The notes below the pieces were generated by a model. The model ran no database searches, was not told the DNA's origin, and was given only the letters and a program-made list of their open reading frames with translations. From Heterobilharzia americana (Eukaryota; Platyhelminthes; Trematoda; Strigeidida; Schistosomatidae), in NCBI GenBank assembly GCA_944470555.2, contig OX104127.1, positions 144,251,787 to 144,315,786 on the forward strand: a stretch of 64,000 nt of DNA, given 5' to 3'. Positions within the stretch are counted from its first letter, which is position 1. Each line of letters begins with the position of its first letter. Below, one piece after another: positions 49,610 to 60,861 of this stretch. Both the position numbers and the translations under genes were made by a program.

Positions 49610-49615
49610 TTTATT
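49610..49615 (-). terminator. Candidate polyadenylation signal of the F-box gene
   Basis: The minus strand has AATAAA here, about 310 bases beyond the stop codon. It is the nearest canonical hexamer I found. Nearer variants such as TATAAA-like sequences around 49,850 could be used instead. Confidence 0.4.
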
Positions 49616-49922
49616 CTCAAAAATAAAGGTTAACAAAAGAAATAGGTAAATATTGTAGACATTCAGTCTAAATTTCGCTTTACCTAAAACATATATGTAA
49701 AACTAAAACACAACCCAGTCACTTTATCATTTGCTCTCAGGGTAATAATGATATTATTAATAATAATCAATAAAAATCGATAAATAGTGAAAGACTGTTG
49801 GTGTATACAGATAAATAGTTTTCATTTCTTGCTTCTTATGCATATATATTTATATTAGTTGATTAGTTGAAGGAAAGATAATGGTAAACTAGGTCAATAA
49901 CCAATAACTATAGTCAACTGAA

Positions 49923-51371
49923 TCAATGTGCAGAATTTGCACGGATCACATGAGGTGGAGCTGTTGTACGATTCACATAAGGATGTCTAGATCTCAACCA
50001 CATAAAGCTTTGTATAACTGCTTTAATATCATTACTAGCACATTTTTGTAAACGCCAAGGATTTTGAAATTCAAACAAGTGTAAGCATGTTAAAGGTTGT
50101 AATAATGAACCACACCATGAGAATGTATAATCAGCTCCGCTATAACTATCACGATTTAGATAAATTCCATTTGTAGACTGTTTAGTAGAACAATTTAAAT
50201 TCATGATGTTTTCATTAGTATCTTGTAAAATATCTTCTACTGGCATAATATATAGTATAACAATTGGTATTTTATGAGCTATTTCACTAGGAAAACCTTT
50301 TAGTACAGTTTTCAGTTCTGTATATAAGTAAAATGCTTGTTCAGTAGTTTCTCTAGCATCCAGTGCATAAATTAATCCACAAACACCAAGAAGTAAGCGC
50401 TTCATTTCATCACTTACCATTAATCCATTCAGCAGAGAAGAATCATTTGATAAAGTATTAGTGTGATCTGAATGTGCAAAAAGACGGCTTGCATTAATTC
50501 TTTCTAGTTGACTATTGAATTTATGACTTAGATGTCCACTTAGAGAATAAAGATAATGTAAATCAAATATGAAATCATCTAGTTGATTTATTCCATATGC
50601 ACAGCCTGTAGAGGTATACGACTGAACAGATTTTCTTGATTCATTTTTCATATGTACATAAATTTTACCTGGAGTATATAAAGAAGAATCTAATGCTGCT
50701 ATTTGAGCTTGGTTGTGCAATCGAAGTGTTAGTCCAGCACCAAAACCCATTCTCCCTGGAATCATATTTAACGGTTCAAATGACTTTGTTTTAACATCGA
50801 CCAGTTTACTGAATAGACAGCTTGTCGCTCTCTGATCAAAACCAGGTCCAAACACAGCAAATCGACAACGTTGGCGCACTGTATCATTTAGGCGTGAAGT
50901 ATGATTAATAGACAGTCTGCGTCTAGTGCTATTCCACCAGTTCCAGAACAATTCACTGAAAGACAGCCGACTTGGTGTGTGATCTACAGAAGGTGTTGGC
51001 GAAGTACTAAGCTCGTTAAGCTTGGTAATTAAAAGTTGAATTTTAGATGCTTCTTTCTGGTCAATAAGTAAATGCTGAGGAACATAATTTTTCAGGAAAT
51101 GATACACTTTGTACGGATGAACTGTTTGTAGTCGTTGTAGATCTGGAGCATGACTGGGTTTGGAGTCGCAAACAAGAGTAGACCATCGGGTTTTTAAGAT
51201 TAGCACCAATTTCTTCTGCCATAAAAAGTTGTCCAGAGCTATTTGTCTCCAGCTAGTACACACGTGAATACAACTGATTAGATCTCCAGTATTGAGATAG
51301 TTGAAAACACGCAGCAGTATTTCAGGAGGTAAATTTCTGACTGTGGTATGGTTACTTAACGGATCTACCAT
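49923..51371 (-). CDS. FBXO4: F-box protein, FBXO4-like
   Basis: This single uninterrupted 482-codon frame is by far the longest in the window. Residues 14-54 form an F-box (L-P-P-E-I-L-L-R-V-F-N-Y-L, then C-T-S-W-R-Q-I-A and F-L-W), which binds SKP1 in an SCF ubiquitin ligase. A low-complexity linker rich in Ser, Thr and Pro follows (about 110-165). Residues 168-465 resemble the atypical small-GTPase fold of FBXO4: R-F-A-V-F-G-P-G at 170-177 in place of a P-loop (no G-K-S/T), hydrophobic strands G-L-I-Y-A-L-D-A (332-339) and I-P-I-V-I-L-Y-I-M-P (368-377), and a final helix beginning N-P-W-R-L at 437. In vertebrates this domain binds substrates such as TRF1 without nucleotide. The protein is longer than the human one (about 390 residues), mainly through inserts at about 245-320 and 380-420. 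The start is chosen because the F-box begins 13 residues later and no in-frame Met lies upstream. No introns are needed. Confidence 0.88.
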   Translation of the reverse strand: MVDPLSNHTTVRNLPPEILLRVFNYLNTGDLISCIHVCTSWRQIALDNFLWQKKLVLILKTRWSTLVCDSKPSHAPDLQRLQTVHPYKVYHFLKNYVPQHLLIDQKEASKIQLLITKLNELSTSPTPSVDHTPSRLSFSELFWNWWNSTRRRLSINHTSRLNDTVRQRCRFAVFGPGFDQRATSCLFSKLVDVKTKSFEPLNMIPGRMGFGAGLTLRLHNQAQIAALDSSLYTPGKIYVHMKNESRKSVQSYTSTGCAYGINQLDDFIFDLHYLYSLSGHLSHKFNSQLERINASRLFAHSDHTNTLSNDSSLLNGLMVSDEMKRLLLGVCGLIYALDARETTEQAFYLYTELKTVLKGFPSEIAHKIPIVILYIMPVEDILQDTNENIMNLNCSTKQSTNGIYLNRDSYSGADYTFSWCGSLLQPLTCLHLFEFQNPWRLQKCASNDIKAVIQSFMWLRSRHPYVNRTTAPPHVIRANSAH

Positions 51372-51400
51372 TCCACGTAGAAATATTTGTCACCTTCCAT
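51365..51400 (-). promoter_or_regulatory. Upstream ORF overlapping the F-box start codon
   Basis: A minus-strand ATG at 51,398-51,400 opens an 11-codon frame (M-E-G-D-K-Y-F-Y-V-E-W) that ends at TAG (51,365-51,367), just inside the main coding sequence. Being out of frame and overlapping the main ATG, it would lower translation of the F-box protein if the transcript starts upstream of 51,400. The transcription start is unknown. Confidence 0.45.
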
Positions 51401-52079
51401 GAAGTTGCTGTACTCTCTATGTAGGCATTTTAAATAGCCTAGAAATTCACAATCGCCCTAAGGCTCAAGATTTATCAATCATTATGGGTGAGGCCGATAT
51501 GAATGACCTTATCACATAATTTAGCCAATAAGAAGTGACTTAAGAGTCAAATCACATAACAGGCCTTGCAAGGTCGAATAAACTTTGTTATGATTGGCCG
51601 AATGTAATCAATAAACTTATGGTACTTAGTCTTCGCTTCTAAAAATGAAACTTGATGACTAATTTTCTTACAGCTTATTGCAGTGTCATGACAGTGTGTT
51701 AACTTGTCGATCTGCCATTCCTATTGCAACTCTCTTTTTGCTAATCACCCACTTTCAGTGAAGTTGTTGCTGAAATACATTCATTGTGCAACTGGACTGA
51801 GGAGGCACTATAATGTAGTCATCTAAAAAGCTCGATATAATGAGCTTCACAGTCAAACTGTCATACTAATGGGTCATTCCAATTTTGCGGAAAAACTGTC
51901 TGATGTTTCTGAATCATAAACTTCCGAAGAAATTTAGAAAATGAATATGAATTATTTTCATCTCAGGAATTTATTCCATCATGTTGCAGAAACAACAAAG
52001 ATTAGGACTGATGTCTTTCAGGAAAACACAAAATCTTGTCACAATACGGGAACCTTGCATGAAACACATTTCATGGAAA
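51401..52079. other. Upstream region of the F-box gene
   Basis: The promoter is presumed to lie here, but no TATA box or initiator could be assigned. A short plus-strand frame (51,941-52,198) has no recognisable domain. Confidence 0.35.
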
Positions 52080-52260
52080 TAATCTTTGCATTCTACATTC
52101 CAGATAAGTCGACCTTCAGTTCCGGTTGCTTAATCTTTTGTCTTCTGTTTTTCCTTACAACGTTTCTCCTTTTCTCCTTCAGAAATTCTACTGATTAGAT
52201 GATAAATCTGCTTACTTTTCTAAGGGATATCATGCAAAACACTCATTAAATATTATGGTA
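52080..52260. repeat. Dispersed repeat shared with 31,130-31,320
   Basis: The alignment by eye begins at TTCTACATTC and runs through the pyrimidine-rich middle to ATATCATG near the end. The matching copy flanks the gypsy gag start, so this could be a detached fragment of the same element. Confidence 0.5.
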
Positions 52261-53195
52261 TATGTAACATATATCGCGGTGCAACTGTTATGTGGGTAAA
52301 GTTACCAGTCATAGCTGTTCCTTTGATCCGTGGTAACAAGATAAGAAGGTATGTAGATAGTGACTATTAAGATATATGTAATAGTAATAATATTGATAAT
52401 AATGTTAGTATTCATCTCAGTTATGATAAGAATCATAAGTATGACATGGAAATACAGACATTCAGACAACCAATATGGGTCAAAACTTTGAAAATAATAA
52501 AAGGCTCATTTCCTTAATACTCAAAGTAAGAAGACAGTAATGATTAGGCTAGTATCAGAAATTTTTCATATGCGACTGACGTTAGACATAGTTGCTTTAA
52601 ATATTTATGAAAGATCATCACTTGAGAAACGTACTGCAATACTGAGTTGGGAATATAGTTATCAGTTGGCATACTTGGGTTTCAAGATACTTCACATAAG
52701 CCAGCAAAGCTATTTCCCAGAAAGATTTAAGTGGTTTTTACAGTCAATTATTTTTCCTTGGTTTTACGAGCTCTGTATAGGTTTAAGCAAAGTGATAAAT
52801 ACTGGTGACTCAAGAGGTTTTAAATTGCGGGTTCAATACTCTGCATTGGTATTTCTTTACTCTTTTGTAGGACATGACAAGTTGCAATAAACTAAAAAGT
52901 ATGATAAGCTTTTTAAACAGTGTTGACATATAAACATGCCTTTGCATGTAACCAAAGAACTAAGTGTCAGTTAAACACACTTCTTCTTACCATTTTATTA
53001 ATCTGTAGCTCCCATAATTCTTTATCTGAAGACAGAATTCGATTTCATCAGTTGAGAGTCATTGTGCCTGTTTCTGACTGTAAGGGGAGTCCTGGGAATT
53101 GTTTTGCTAACAAATGTCTTCCAGTAGATCTCATATACCGGCATAAGGGCTTAATGAGGGTTGTCTTTTGAAGCATATAAGTCCATTAGTATTAG
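52261..53195. other. No firmly recognised feature
   Basis: A 116-codon plus-strand frame (52,540-52,890) and an 83-codon one (52,920-53,171) are open but have no recognisable motif. They precede the LINE B fragment and could be more decayed parts of it. Confidence 0.3.
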
Positions 53196-53199
53196 CCAG

Positions 53200-54300
53200 A
53201 GTTGTCCACTTTCTCTGTTCCTAGTTAACTATGTAATAGGTATGCTGATAAATATAATGAGATTGACGTACTCCCAGGTGGACATCTGGTTGATTTAGAG
53301 TACATACACGATGTAATTCTGTTTGGTTAAGATGCTGACAAAATGTACAGTGTTTTGAAAACATTAATCAAAAATGCGAGTATTTTTTTGACAAGCTTTT
53401 GATATTTGTCAAGTGGAAGATGAACAAGTCTTGACTGACTGAGAATTCAAAGATAGGGAGTGAAGTGGTCGAATGCTTTAACCTCTTTGATTACTTACGA
53501 AGTTATTCCAGCTTGAATAAGGTTGGTTGCTGACGAAATCCGATTTCGGATACAAAAAGCTAGCTTGGTATTTTGAGTAAACGTGCAACCTATGCTACCG
53601 GTGACACATCCAGTTCCTTATAAGAGGAACAGTCAGTTGCTCATAAGCGCACTACATTTTATGGTATCTCTATTTGAAATAGTTCATGAAAGTCGAATAT
53701 ATGAAGTTGGTAGCTTTTGTCCGTGACTGTCTTCGCAGCATTGCTGTCATGTTGTGAAGTCATCATATGACCAATGTTGGAGTTACGTGTAGAGTAACAA
53801 GAGTGAAAAGTGAATTAATTGATAAGTATGTGAACCGCCATTGACTTGGACATGTTCCACATGCCAAGTTGAAGCGATTTGGTTGGAAAAAAGGCTAAGG
53901 ATAGTGAGACCAGTCCATGAAGATTTTAACCGTTGGTGTGATCTGTATTTAGTGATGTAGGCTTCCTGCATGGGGTCCTGGAGAGTATAGGAAAGAATGT
54001 TCGGAGAATCTTGGTGGCATAGCTGAAAATCAGTCGACAGTGACTCAGACGTATCTTTGAGATCGTCAAAAGATTGAACATTTATACTAATCTTTAATTT
54101 TTTAAATTCTCCTTCCTTCTATCATTTGGTTCTTTGGTTGTGGCTGTTTTGAGTGGGAAACTGAACTGATACAATTCTGTACCAGTATCTGTTTCGATTT
54201 GTCTGTATGTCTCTATGTATGCCTTATTCTTAGCATGTTTTAACTGTTATCTTCTATCTTCCGAATCAATATAGTTTTTTTTTCTGTTCATTTGTGCAAT
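53200..54300 (+). mobile_element. LINE B RT and 3' end, decayed
   Basis: Plus-strand blocks run in the expected order. First is C-P-L-S-L-F-L-V-N-Y-V-I-G-M. Then D-V-L-P-G-G-H-L-V-D-L-E-Y-I-H-D-V-I-L-F-G, in which the catalytic Y-A-D-D has become Y-I-H-D (about 53,300-53,311). Then D-A-D-K-M, V-A-D-E-I-R-F-R-I-Q-K-A, C-L-R-S-I-A and finally G-H-V-P-H-A-K-L-K-R. A pyrimidine-rich tail follows to about 54,300, like that at 25.75-25.93 kb. Loss of the catalytic motif and many stops show it is dead. Confidence 0.75.
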
Positions 54301-55235
54301 GAAATAAAAATCTAAATTCTCCTAAATCAGATTATAAATTCCCTAGGAATTATGCCTACTCTCCAAATTTGAGGTTTCTTAGGAGGGACTTTTAACATCA
54401 GTTTGAGTAGCATCTTCAGGGGATGTTTAGTGAGAAAAGCCCCTTCCACATATTATTAGTTTCTGTTATCAAGCGCGTTGAAAAATACACCTATGCCTCA
54501 AATCTATGTAATTAGGGTCGCCTGTGTAGTAAACAATCAGGATTTTTGGAGTATTTCTTTTGCTATATATCCAATTATTGTCTGACATTATAATATACAT
54601 TTTTCAGTCAATTTTATTTTGTTATTTCCAGGATCTGCTGAAAGAACTATTGAACACTAGGTACATAAAACCTGTAGTCATGGCCTTAACTGAGTTATAG
54701 TGATGACGGAAAGAATCTGTTGTCCTTGGAAAACACTTGAATTCTATTAGATACGTGGTCATACCTATACAAGTAAGTTCTGAGTGTATAATCAGATTAC
54801 AAACAAACAACTGTATGATAGTGACTTGTGACTATTCCTTAGTGATCGTCAAATTTTTCCTATTGACCTCCAGCTTTTATTTTACTCTTTTAAATGAAGA
54901 AAACTGTTCAGTGAAGTTGTAGGAGATGAAACAAGATGATCGGGAAAACCAAATATTTGAAGATGGACTTGGAGAAAGGCCTTTGCAGTCAACCATTTAA
55001 AGACAGTCTGCTATTGTATACCACTATAAAATTCCATATTTCACACCAAAACTTTCACCTTAACTAACAGTAATGATGAAACTAACTATTGAAGTATTTT
55101 CTCGTCATATAATAACAAGTTTCGTCTCTCAACCACACTATATCAAAGCCTAAATATAAACACTACACGCTTGCCATTATAACCATATTCCTAAAGGTCC
55201 TTTTGTTTCTTACTTACAACACAAACTCTTATTCA
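54301..55235. other. No recognised feature
   Basis: This is AT-rich non-coding sequence with only short open frames. Nothing was recognised. Confidence 0.4.
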
Positions 55236-55239
55236 AATG

Positions 55240-55445
55240 GTGGATAGTGGCTAGCAGAGGATTTCAGGATGTGTGTTTCCTCCAATCTGGAACTTACCAT
55301 CTGGATGCTTCCGCCTCCCAGTGGATGAAGTTTCCACCGGGACTCCAACTGGAAACCGATCGACCCAAACGCCAGGTCATAATCTACTAGACAACCAAGT
55401 CACGATTTTCACTTCTTGTGTGACGGGTATAATTTTAATGTTGTT
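55240..55445 (-). mobile_element. Sm-alpha-like SINE with decayed hammerhead
   Basis: On the minus strand the tRNA-like head (TTGGTTGTCTAGTAGATTAT) and B-box-like GTTGGAGTCCC (plus 55,339-55,349) are followed by a hammerhead relic (55,258-55,310). GCATCCAG is kept, but the first core half reads ATGGTAAG. GGAGGAAAC keeps the second half with one change, and the cleavage site reads ATC. The 3' end CTGCTAGCCACTATCCACC is the same as in the 63.6-kb copy. It is catalytically dead. Confidence 0.7.
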
Positions 55446-56020
55446 GTATTATCTCAGGATAATATAAGCAACGACATTAAAGCTTATATTTGACCTATAT
55501 CCATCTTATAACCGACTGATATCACCAGATACTGTAAATACTAAGTATTATGTACGTATGATTATTATCTTTGCTACAATGTAGAAAGGAATCTTTTTCT
55601 ATACAACAAAACGGAAAGCATAATTTGGTTTCATTTTTGCCTTAGTTGAGAAGCAGTAGTAAGGTAATTGACACAACGTGTCGAACAGACAGATTCTAAG
55701 AAGATTGTAAAGTGTGATTATTTTAGTTACCAAGTATAATGGATTATCAAGGGTCTTTAATATCCCTTTGTTCAGGCTATTCCTAAAATCTCTGACTTTC
55801 TTCAAACAAATTTTCACTATGATATATTTCAATTGCATTACACATCTTTGATACAAGCTTAAACCGTCTAGGATATAGGTATGTCCGGCTGATGAATATT
55901 AAGTAGGAGGAAACATGAGTCATAGATTCCACGACTTATGTCAACTATTGTACTTGTTTGTCTGAATGACATCACTATTTCTTTTATAGATTTATTAATA
56001 TTAGTTCTGGATTATCTTCA
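55446..56020. other. No recognised feature
   Basis: This is AT-rich non-coding sequence. No gene, RNA or repeat was recognised. Confidence 0.4.
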
Positions 56021-56023
56021 GCA

Positions 56024-56105
56024 GTCGGACCTCGTAGCTGAGTTGATAGAGCATAGATCCTAAAATCCTGTGGTAGCTGGTTTGAGTCCTGCCGCACTCT
56101 GGATT
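56024..56105 (+). mobile_element. tRNA-derived sequence (SINE head or tRNA pseudogene)
   Basis: The A box TAGCTGAGTTGATAGAGC (56,035-56,052) and B box GGTTTGAGTCC (56,079-56,089) are excellent and correctly spaced for a tRNA, and the T arm GCTGG/CCTGC nearly pairs. The anticodon arm does not form a proper 5-bp stem with a 7-base loop, and the acceptor ends do not pair, so a working tRNA is unlikely. It differs from the heads of both hammerhead SINE types, and no hammerhead follows. Confidence 0.55.
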
Positions 56106-57185
56106 TTCATTTCACCTTCAGTCATCACCTAGTATCAATATCTTATTATCACTGATCAGGGTATGAACTGAATATATAGCTTCATTTTATTTGCATACGT
56201 GTTAAATATACAAATGATGAATGAAACATGACTTATTGACTGGCTTAATGACTAACCAAACTCATGTAATTAAATGGTCGAGTGATAACTACTCAAAAAA
56301 AAGTATACTGTCGAATACATACAGTTATTCTGATTTGGAAAGTTTACTTACATACAAGTAAGGTAACAGAAAATCTATACGATTATATGCTATTTTACTA
56401 ACGAACACCAGTGAACTAAAGTTGCCTGAATGTTATCAACTGACTAATTAGTATAGCCCTATATTGGTTTAATTTACTACCACCTCATCAATATAACATT
56501 TTACAGTGTTTTTAGAACAAGACATATAAACGAACAATATCAATACAAATCTGCCAAACTACTCATTATTATGAGCTTAGTTGACCATAGGATTTTCATC
56601 TCTTCCCATGTTTTGTGTCTGTTTAATTTACATGAATTATTTATAGGCTTAAATTAACATTACTGCTGTTTTTGTTCAGTCCTTCAATCATTTCTCCTGT
56701 TTCTGATAAGTTTATTTGAAACATCAATCCATTTGGTCTCTGAGCTATTGAATAATAAAAAAGTACCATTATAATTCAAAAGTTATTTGAGTGAATAAAG
56801 AATATATCTTTCGACAACTTCATCAGGTCCTACAACCATGTATATATTGAGAGATTATTCAACAATAATATCGAGATTTAACTTGTTAGTTTGTTAATAA
56901 TATTCTACAGTTAAGGAAGTCAAGTTGATAGGCGAATCAATTATTACCGAAAATCACTTCAAAATGATTACTTATCTAAACAATTATAGGGCGTATCTAA
57001 TGCTATAAGGTGTTAGTGTAATAAAACAATAGGAAGGTGTTTATGACAACTGGATGAAATAAACTAGGAAGGATAATTTGAGAAATAGTAGCTCGACAGA
57101 ATATTACTCATATTAGGAGGCAAAGTAGGTTAAGAGAATATGTTACAAGTATTTTGGATTATAAGGATGAAGTGGTATCTACAGT
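56106..57185. other. AT-rich non-coding sequence
   Basis: No gene was recognised. A CAACTTCATCAGGTCC motif near 56,815-56,830 recalls the ends of Penelope-type elements and may mark the 3' border of the neighbouring remnant. Confidence 0.35.
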
Positions 57186-57189
57186 GTGA

Positions 57190-58010
57190 AATTAGAAAAT
57201 TCGATTAGACGGGGTAGGATGCTGAGGGATATTTGCTTCTTGAATCAAGCCACAGTAGTTGTGGAGACAACTCTGGCTTTCTGTGAACAAATAGCTCAGG
57301 TTGTTTGATCCAGTCTGAAAGATTTGGAACCGCGTATCTCTTGCCAAGCTGATGGCAAGACGGTACAGAATGGAAAACGACTCATTCATTTCCACCTTAT
57401 AGTTCCTTTCAACGAAGTATGCTAATATGTGGCTGATAATGGTCTCTGCCACACCTTTGGCTTAACCACACTAAGAGGTGTTCACGCATGTGGAAAATTA
57501 AATTCCTAGAACAACGATCAACGTAACTGGTTCGACAGCAGCAATCGAATTGATAAACACTATAGGAAGTGGTCAATCTAAGCAATTCATCTCTCAATCT
57601 CAGTGTCACGATTGGGTGTGTGGAGAACGTAATTTGTAATTTGCCAGCATTAAAGTTCTCTGAATTGATCTGTGTAGTTCACGAACTAATATCTCGCCAC
57701 ACCTGTCACCTACAAATTGTACTTGGATGTATAACCGTTGGAACATCCCTTCTCATCATTTTCGTAATCATGTTTTTTATGAATTTATCAGGATAGACAT
57801 TTTCGATTAGTGCTTTTTGCAACATCATCAGTTCCTCCTCACTTATGTCTTCCGAACATGCAGTCTTTATTTTCTAACTTATAGTTTTTATTGAGTTTCT
57901 TTTGTACTGAAGAGGGATGAAGCTGAGAAAATGTGTGTATTGTTCCATCGACGTACGTCGCTTAAATAAATTCCTCGTTATCCACCCATCTAGTTTCACA
58001 CATGCTGAAC
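57190..58010 (-). mobile_element. Penelope-like element remnant 3 (GIY-YIG end)
   Basis: On the minus strand, in order with frame-shifts: a segment ending Q-Y-T-H-F-L-S-F-I-P-L-Q-Y-K-R-N-S (about 57,950-57,890); Y-P-D-K-F-I-K-N-M (near 57,780); V-Y-Q-F-D-C-C-C-R-T-S-Y-V-D-R-C-S-R-N-L (57,409-57,609), which is the GIY-YIG core with G to D in Y-V-G; R-E-H-L-L-V-W-L; and a terminal S-H-I-L-A-Y-F-V-E-R-N-Y (57,192-57,452). This is a third family, different in sequence from those at 27 and 41 kb. The RT catalytic box is not seen. Confidence 0.75.
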
Positions 58011-58424
58011 CTGTGTTTTTATTGGCAAAGACCAATTTTTCTATCTTTAAAATATAACTTTAAATACTATCTGACAATTTCGATTTCGATAGGATTGTTT
58101 ACAGCTTTTGCTTGTTTTCACCTTAATGTTTTTGTGGAGAGAGTATCTTCTTGCTAATCCTATCAAGGCTGTTTGCATGTATCTTCTCAAAATATCACAA
58201 AGTACAGAATTTCTTTTATTTATTGTCTCAGTTTATGTAAACCTTATTATTATATGCTGGAATAATCCTGTATTTTAGTCATTGGATTCTAAAAGTCCAA
58301 TAGTTGATCATTTATGCCTGTATTTCGGAAGTAAATGTGAAAAGTGAAGATGTCAACTGAAGACTATGGTATATAGTCGGGCTATGTCTCGAGTTGACAG
58401 AAGTAAGAAACTGTGGACCACTTC
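58011..58424. other. Possible upstream part of Penelope remnant 3
   Basis: No YMDD-type box could be found here. The sequence is AT-rich and stop-filled. Confidence 0.3.
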
Positions 58425-58610
58425 CTGCAGACGCAGTGGTCCAGTGGTTTTGCACGTTCGTCGTGAGACGTGAGGTCTCTGAGTTCGACCCCCAACTGGG
58501 CTGTGGGTGCGTAGTTCTGAAAAATTCTGTGCTGGGACTAAATAGCCATCCAGTGCTGTTAGGTTTTCAGTGGACCACTAACTAATGTCAGTCCATGAGG
58601 AATACTCCCT
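58425..58610 (+). mobile_element. tRNA-headed SINE with decayed hammerhead
   Basis: The A-box region GTGGTCCAGTGG (about 58,436-58,447) and a perfect B box GAGTTCGACCC (58,481-58,491) are followed by a hammerhead relic: CTGAAAA, TTCTGTGCTGGGAC, then TAAATAGCCATCCAGTGC. The invariant GAAAC is gone. The tail ATGTCAGTCCATGAGGAATA identifies the family. Promoter boxes are better kept than the ribozyme. Confidence 0.75.
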
Positions 58611-60145
58611 TAGAAGTGAATGTTGCAATTTATTGACTGCTGTTTGAACGAAAAGATCTTGGATATCAGCTGTTTCCTGTTAACGCAATTTCTTAACGGA
58701 TGGTACTCGTTTTTTAGCAACAAACACTACTTATGTTTTCTTCATTCATAAAAGTAATTCTATCCATTCAAACAAAAGTCAATCAGTTTGTCATGTTGAT
58801 AAGTCGACATTATGATTGTATACAGTCATTCATTCTTTCATAGAGGTAAATACTTGTAACTTTACTGTTAGTGACTCATGATACATACGAAACAAGATGA
58901 ACTGTTAAGTTTTTGGGAAAACGATGGTTATTCTGCCCTAGGTTCCATGTTTCAAAATAGTTGAAGAACGAATGTAAAAGCCAAAGAAGGGTTATATCCT
59001 GTTATCTTGAGACAGTGGCATGTCATAAGCTGAAGCCTCTTCAACTTTGCAAATATTATGACTAAGACATCCGGTAAATGATGCTCCTCAAAGTAATTTG
59101 TTTTACTGCTTGATGTGTTTTCAAATCTTCTGTCACAGTTTTGGTAAGTAGATTTTGAACAGCTGGTTGCTTCTGACAATCTTACCTTTAACAAATTCTA
59201 CCAAGTAACTTACTCTGCATAATGTACACTCCCATCTTAATTCTATCAGTGAATGGATAAGACAGTCAGACAGCAGTTTTTTTACTGGATCCAACAGACA
59301 ATACTATTTTAACATGTGATATCTCACCTAAAAGAAGGAGTCAATGGAATAATTCTGTACAATAAAGTTAAAATCTTACTCTGATAATAAAATTACACAC
59401 TCAATCAAAGTTTGAAGTTACCTATTTATGCTTTTGCTATCGGTCCAATCAACAAAATATGTACCATAGGTATTTAAAGGATTTCATAATGAACTTTAAT
59501 AGCATTGCTGACTACTTTGAAAATAGGATGTGCTTTGTTTTTTTGTGAGGAGTGAAAACCTTGGATTGTTGAACACTCACTTTGAAATAATGAGACAATA
59601 GAAATATCAACTACAAGTCACTCAGTATCTTACTAAAAGCTAATTTATTGAGCTATATACATCAAATATTTGAGGACAGCTTAGACTTGAATTACATTTT
59701 ATAATAATTAAAATACACCATCAACTGAGTAAAAGTATAAGAAACCAACTTACACAAGTCTTGATTATTACTTCAAATGGCATATTTGTCATCTGATATT
59801 ACTGATGAGTGTATACAGAAAAGTTTCTAGACTGACAGACCTGGTGTTCTATCTAACTAATTCTTTAAACTTCTGTAAAGTAAGCAGAAACCTAATTGAA
59901 AACTTTCAACTTAGTTATATGTTGATGTTGGATGGCTGAGTATTTGTCAGACATCGATTGATAAGAAGTGCTTTGATGATATATTGGTTCTGTACGATAT
60001 TATTTACTAGAAATATTCAAAATATCGTAAAAGAACTACAAGTTTACAGTGGAAAGCAAAATGAACATCAGTGTTAGTTGGTTAGAGGCAATAAGAAGGA
60101 AGCCCTGCTCGACCTGAGTTTCATGCCTCCTGGCCTTCGTCAGCA
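58611..60145. other. AT-rich non-coding sequence
   Basis: An 80-codon minus-strand frame (58,952-59,194) has no recognisable motif. No gene or RNA was identified. Confidence 0.4.
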
Positions 60146-60149
60146 AGGC

Positions 60150-60225
60150 TTATCTGCAACACTGGGTGACACGGATTTGAATCTCAAGCGGCACATGAGT
60201 TCCATCGAGGTTGCATATATGGTCA
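60150..60225 (+). repeat. SINE-like repeat shared with 38,811-38,900
   Basis: ACTGGGTGACACGGATTTGA and the following GAGTTCCATCGAGGTTGCA align with the 38.8-kb copy. GGATTTGAATCTC is B-box-like. Confidence 0.5.
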
Positions 60226-60465
60226 TTCCATAATCTGATTGAAGAATTCAATGTTTTTAACAACTTTGTGGAAAAACGACATTATCCTAAAAAGTCTAAA
60301 GAAACGGCTGATTTTCCAAGTAGACAGAAACATAAAACATCAGAAATCCTTAGCAGAAGTTGACTTTTCTTTACCTAGCTTTCAAGGGTAAAGATATAAT
60401 GAAGTACAGGAATGGGAAAAGTTACGAGGGTTACCATGTAAACAGTTGCATTGGTTTGTAGTAGG

Positions 60466-60700
60466 TATTCATCATGGACTGACATCAATTTGATGAACAT
60501 TGGAAAACTGAGAGCACTCAACAGCTGTTTCGTCCGAGTGTGGGAATTCTCCCCACTGCTCACCTATAACCCCAGCCCATCAGGGATCGAACCCAGGACC
60601 TTCTGGCTCCACTGCCACTACGTTACCATCGAGCCACTAGGTGAATTAGTCCATATTTCCAACTCCTGTCAGTTCACGACATAGTGCGACCGTCACCCAA
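60466..60700 (-). mobile_element. tRNA-headed hammerhead SINE (first of a tandem pair)
   Basis: On the minus strand there is the leader AACTGACAGGAGTTGGAAA (plus about 60,657-60,675), an A-box-like TGGCTCGATGGTAACG, a perfect B box GGGTTCGATCC (plus 60,584-60,594), a hammerhead relic (60,511-60,560) and the tail ATGTCAGTCCATGATGAATA. In the relic the second half GGACGAAAC is perfect, but the first half reads GTGGGGAG, so it should not cleave. Confidence 0.82.
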
Positions 60701-60861
60701 TGTCATAGTCGAGTATTTGTCCTCACGGCCACCAGCTTCGCCTAACCGGTCATTACTTCTCATTGGAACTTCAAAAATCACCTCTCGAAGCTAGTCACTA
60801 ATAATCGCTAGATCAATTGAAATTGGGGATTTGTGGGTAACTTCAGTGATTTCAAGTTGGT

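Noticed and set aside
56024..56105. Functional tRNA gene
   Set aside because: Promoter boxes are good, but the anticodon stem and acceptor stem do not pair.
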